Positions 63,107-64,000 of a stretch of 64,000 nt of DNA are shown piece after piece (the first letter of the stretch is position 1; each line of letters begins with the position of its first letter). A program made the translations under genes and the position numbers. This stretch comes from Pedobacter sp. AJM (GTDB lineage Bacteria > Bacteroidota > Bacteroidia > Sphingobacteriales > Sphingobacteriaceae), in assembly GCF_002197755.1 (NCBI RefSeq), contig NZ_NHOT01000001.1, positions 682,001-746,000 of the forward strand, given 5' to 3'. The notes under the pieces are model-generated. The model had not been told where the DNA came from and made no database searches. It saw nothing but the letters and a program-made list of their open reading frames with translations.

Positions 63107-63607
63107 TTACCTTCCAAAAAATTCATCTTTTTTATCAACTCTGTTAGGGTCTTCCAATGGATATTGTTTCAACATCGGATGTACACCTAAATCATCCATA
63201 TTTAAAATACGGCGTAAATCTGGGTGGCCTTCAAATTTAACCCCAAACAAATCATACGTTTCACGCTCCATCCAGTTAGCACCTTTCCAAACAGTTGTTG
63301 CCGTAGGAATAGTTGGATTTTGCTCAGAGATAAAAACCTTAATTCTGATCCTTACTCGCTCTACCATATTATTCAGATGGTAAACCACCGCAATACCATG
63401 ATCTTTACCCGGATAATGAACCGCAGTAATATCAGTAAGAAAATTGAACTTTAATTCTTCTTTGAGATAAGAAAGCACATTAATGATCACATCTTTGTAG
63501 GTTACGATAGTTAAAAAACCATAAGGCTCAGAAACGGCAGTAACTTTTTCACCAAACTTTTCAGTCAGCTTAACGTGGATGTCGTTATTCAGCGTAGTTT
63601 CTTCCAT
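63107..63607 (-). CDS. nuoC: NADH-quinone oxidoreductase subunit C
   Basis: 166 residues, the 30-kDa-type subunit, with the signature NWMERETYDLFGVKFEGHPDLRRIL near 110-135. It supports the N2 region with NuoD. Its ATG overlaps the nuoB stop by one base. Confidence 0.96.
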   Translation of the reverse strand: MEETTLNNDIHVKLTEKFGEKVTAVSEPYGFLTIVTYKDVIINVLSYLKEELKFNFLTDITAVHYPGKDHGIAVVYHLNNMVERVRIRIKVFISEQNPTIPTATTVWKGANWMERETYDLFGVKFEGHPDLRRILNMDDLGVHPMLKQYPLEDPNRVDKKDEFFGR

Positions 63608-64000
63608 TATTTAATGCCGTATTGACCTAAAAGATCTTTATAATAATCTGAGTTTCTTCTTCTGCCTGATTCGTTTCTTACCAAATCCTGAATACGTTGG
63701 AAGCCATCTAAAATAGCTTCAGGCCTTGGTGGACAACCCGGTACATAAACATCAACCGGAATAACTTCATCAATACCCTGTAAAACGGAATAAGTATCAA
63801 AAATTCCCCCACTACTGGCACAAGCACCAACAGCCATTACCCATCGTGGCTCAGCCATCTGGATATAAACCTGCTTTAATACCGGAGCCATTTTTTTTGC
63901 AATAGTTCCCATCACCATTAAAACATCTGCCTGACGTGGAGAAAAGCTTAAGCGCTCTGCGCCAAAACGACCAAGATCATAGTGAGATCCCATAGTTGCC
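63607..64000 (-). CDS. nuoB: NADH-quinone oxidoreductase subunit B (N-terminus outside window)
   Basis: About 130 C-terminal residues are visible; the frame continues past the right edge (codons for Ala-Thr precede [11 protein letters not shown]), so the Met at 63993 is not the start. The N2 ligand Cys of [16 protein letters not shown] and of [13 protein letters not shown] are present; the first CC pair lies outside. It hands electrons from cluster N2 to quinone. nuoA is expected just beyond the edge. Confidence 0.96.
   Translation of the reverse strand, partial: ATMGSHYDLGRFGAERLSFSPRQADVLMVMGTIAKKMAPVLKQVYIQMAEPRWVMAVGACASSGGIFDTYSVLQGIDEVIPVDVYVPGCPPRPEAILDGFQRIQDLVRNESGRRRNSDYYKDLLGQYGIK

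Noticed and set aside
1..64000. tRNA, rRNA, CRISPR arrays, intact insertion sequences or prophage modules
   Set aside because: No T-loop GTTCGAnTC with acceptor stem, no regularly spaced repeats, and no transposase or integrase frame was seen; the ORF6N gene is the only mobile-type gene.

Overview
The window reads as chromosomal DNA of a Bacteroidota bacterium of the Sphingobacteriaceae type, most like Pedobacter. The support is AT-rich sequence with few Shine-Dalgarno sites, repeated promoter -7 elements of the Bacteroidota form TAnnTTTG, type IX secretion and gliding genes (porV, gldJ), a carboxypeptidase-regulatory/TonB-type outer-membrane barrel, a small DUF2798 protein beside a Crp/Fnr regulator, a NuoG that stops after its iron-sulfur domains, and a CarB without the allosteric C-terminal domain. 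The genus is an inference.

Layout. 1-4000: tail of an OmpA-domain protein, an MHS-type transporter with a tiny membrane partner, a bestrophin-like channel and a TerC protein. 4100-8100: envelope block of ECF sigma factor, membrane anti-sigma, beta-solenoid DUF4097 protein and S41 peptidase. 8300-11800: NTF2-like protein, DUF2798 with a Crp/Fnr regulator, aspS. 11800-17000: YtxH, holin-like and partner proteins, AI-2E-family permease, sigma54 response regulator, stand-alone B12-binding protein with an enoyl-CoA hydratase. 17000-29500: glnS, lipoprotein amidase, M49-like lipoprotein, outer-membrane barrel protein, carB, and a pnuC plus NadR-like kinase pair behind a leader that looks like an attenuator. 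29700-34300: typA, a VOC protein, a TIGR02117-type protein and an esterase.

34468-39647 is the most unusual accessory region. An alpha/beta hydrolase, an ATP-grasp enzyme with a basic Ala/Lys/Pro tail, a GCS2/YbdK carboxylate-amine ligase, a class I glutamine amidotransferase and a second ATP-grasp-like protein lie in one direction. Together they look like a pathway that makes amide bonds on an unknown small molecule or peptide. 39800-42222 holds a FeoB-associated Cys-rich peptide, a second Crp/Fnr regulator, YceI and pirin. The YceI promoter and the DUF2798/Crp promoter share a 16-base site at the same distance from the -7 element, which suggests a common Crp/Fnr-type activator site. 42278-46289 carries ispF, porV and gldJ.

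46349-64000 is almost entirely one minus-strand array. It runs nuoB (cut by the window edge), C, D, E, F, an ORF6N gene, G, H, I, J, K, L, M, N, then dedA, ppa, a CNNM/CBS protein, rsmE, a DUF4159 protein and a biotin-carrier protein. It ends at a strong terminator near 46310. The ORF6N gene sits between nuoF and nuoG, and a near-copy of a 29-base palindrome from its coding region abuts the nuoF stop codon. I saw no tRNA, rRNA, CRISPR array or intact insertion sequence.
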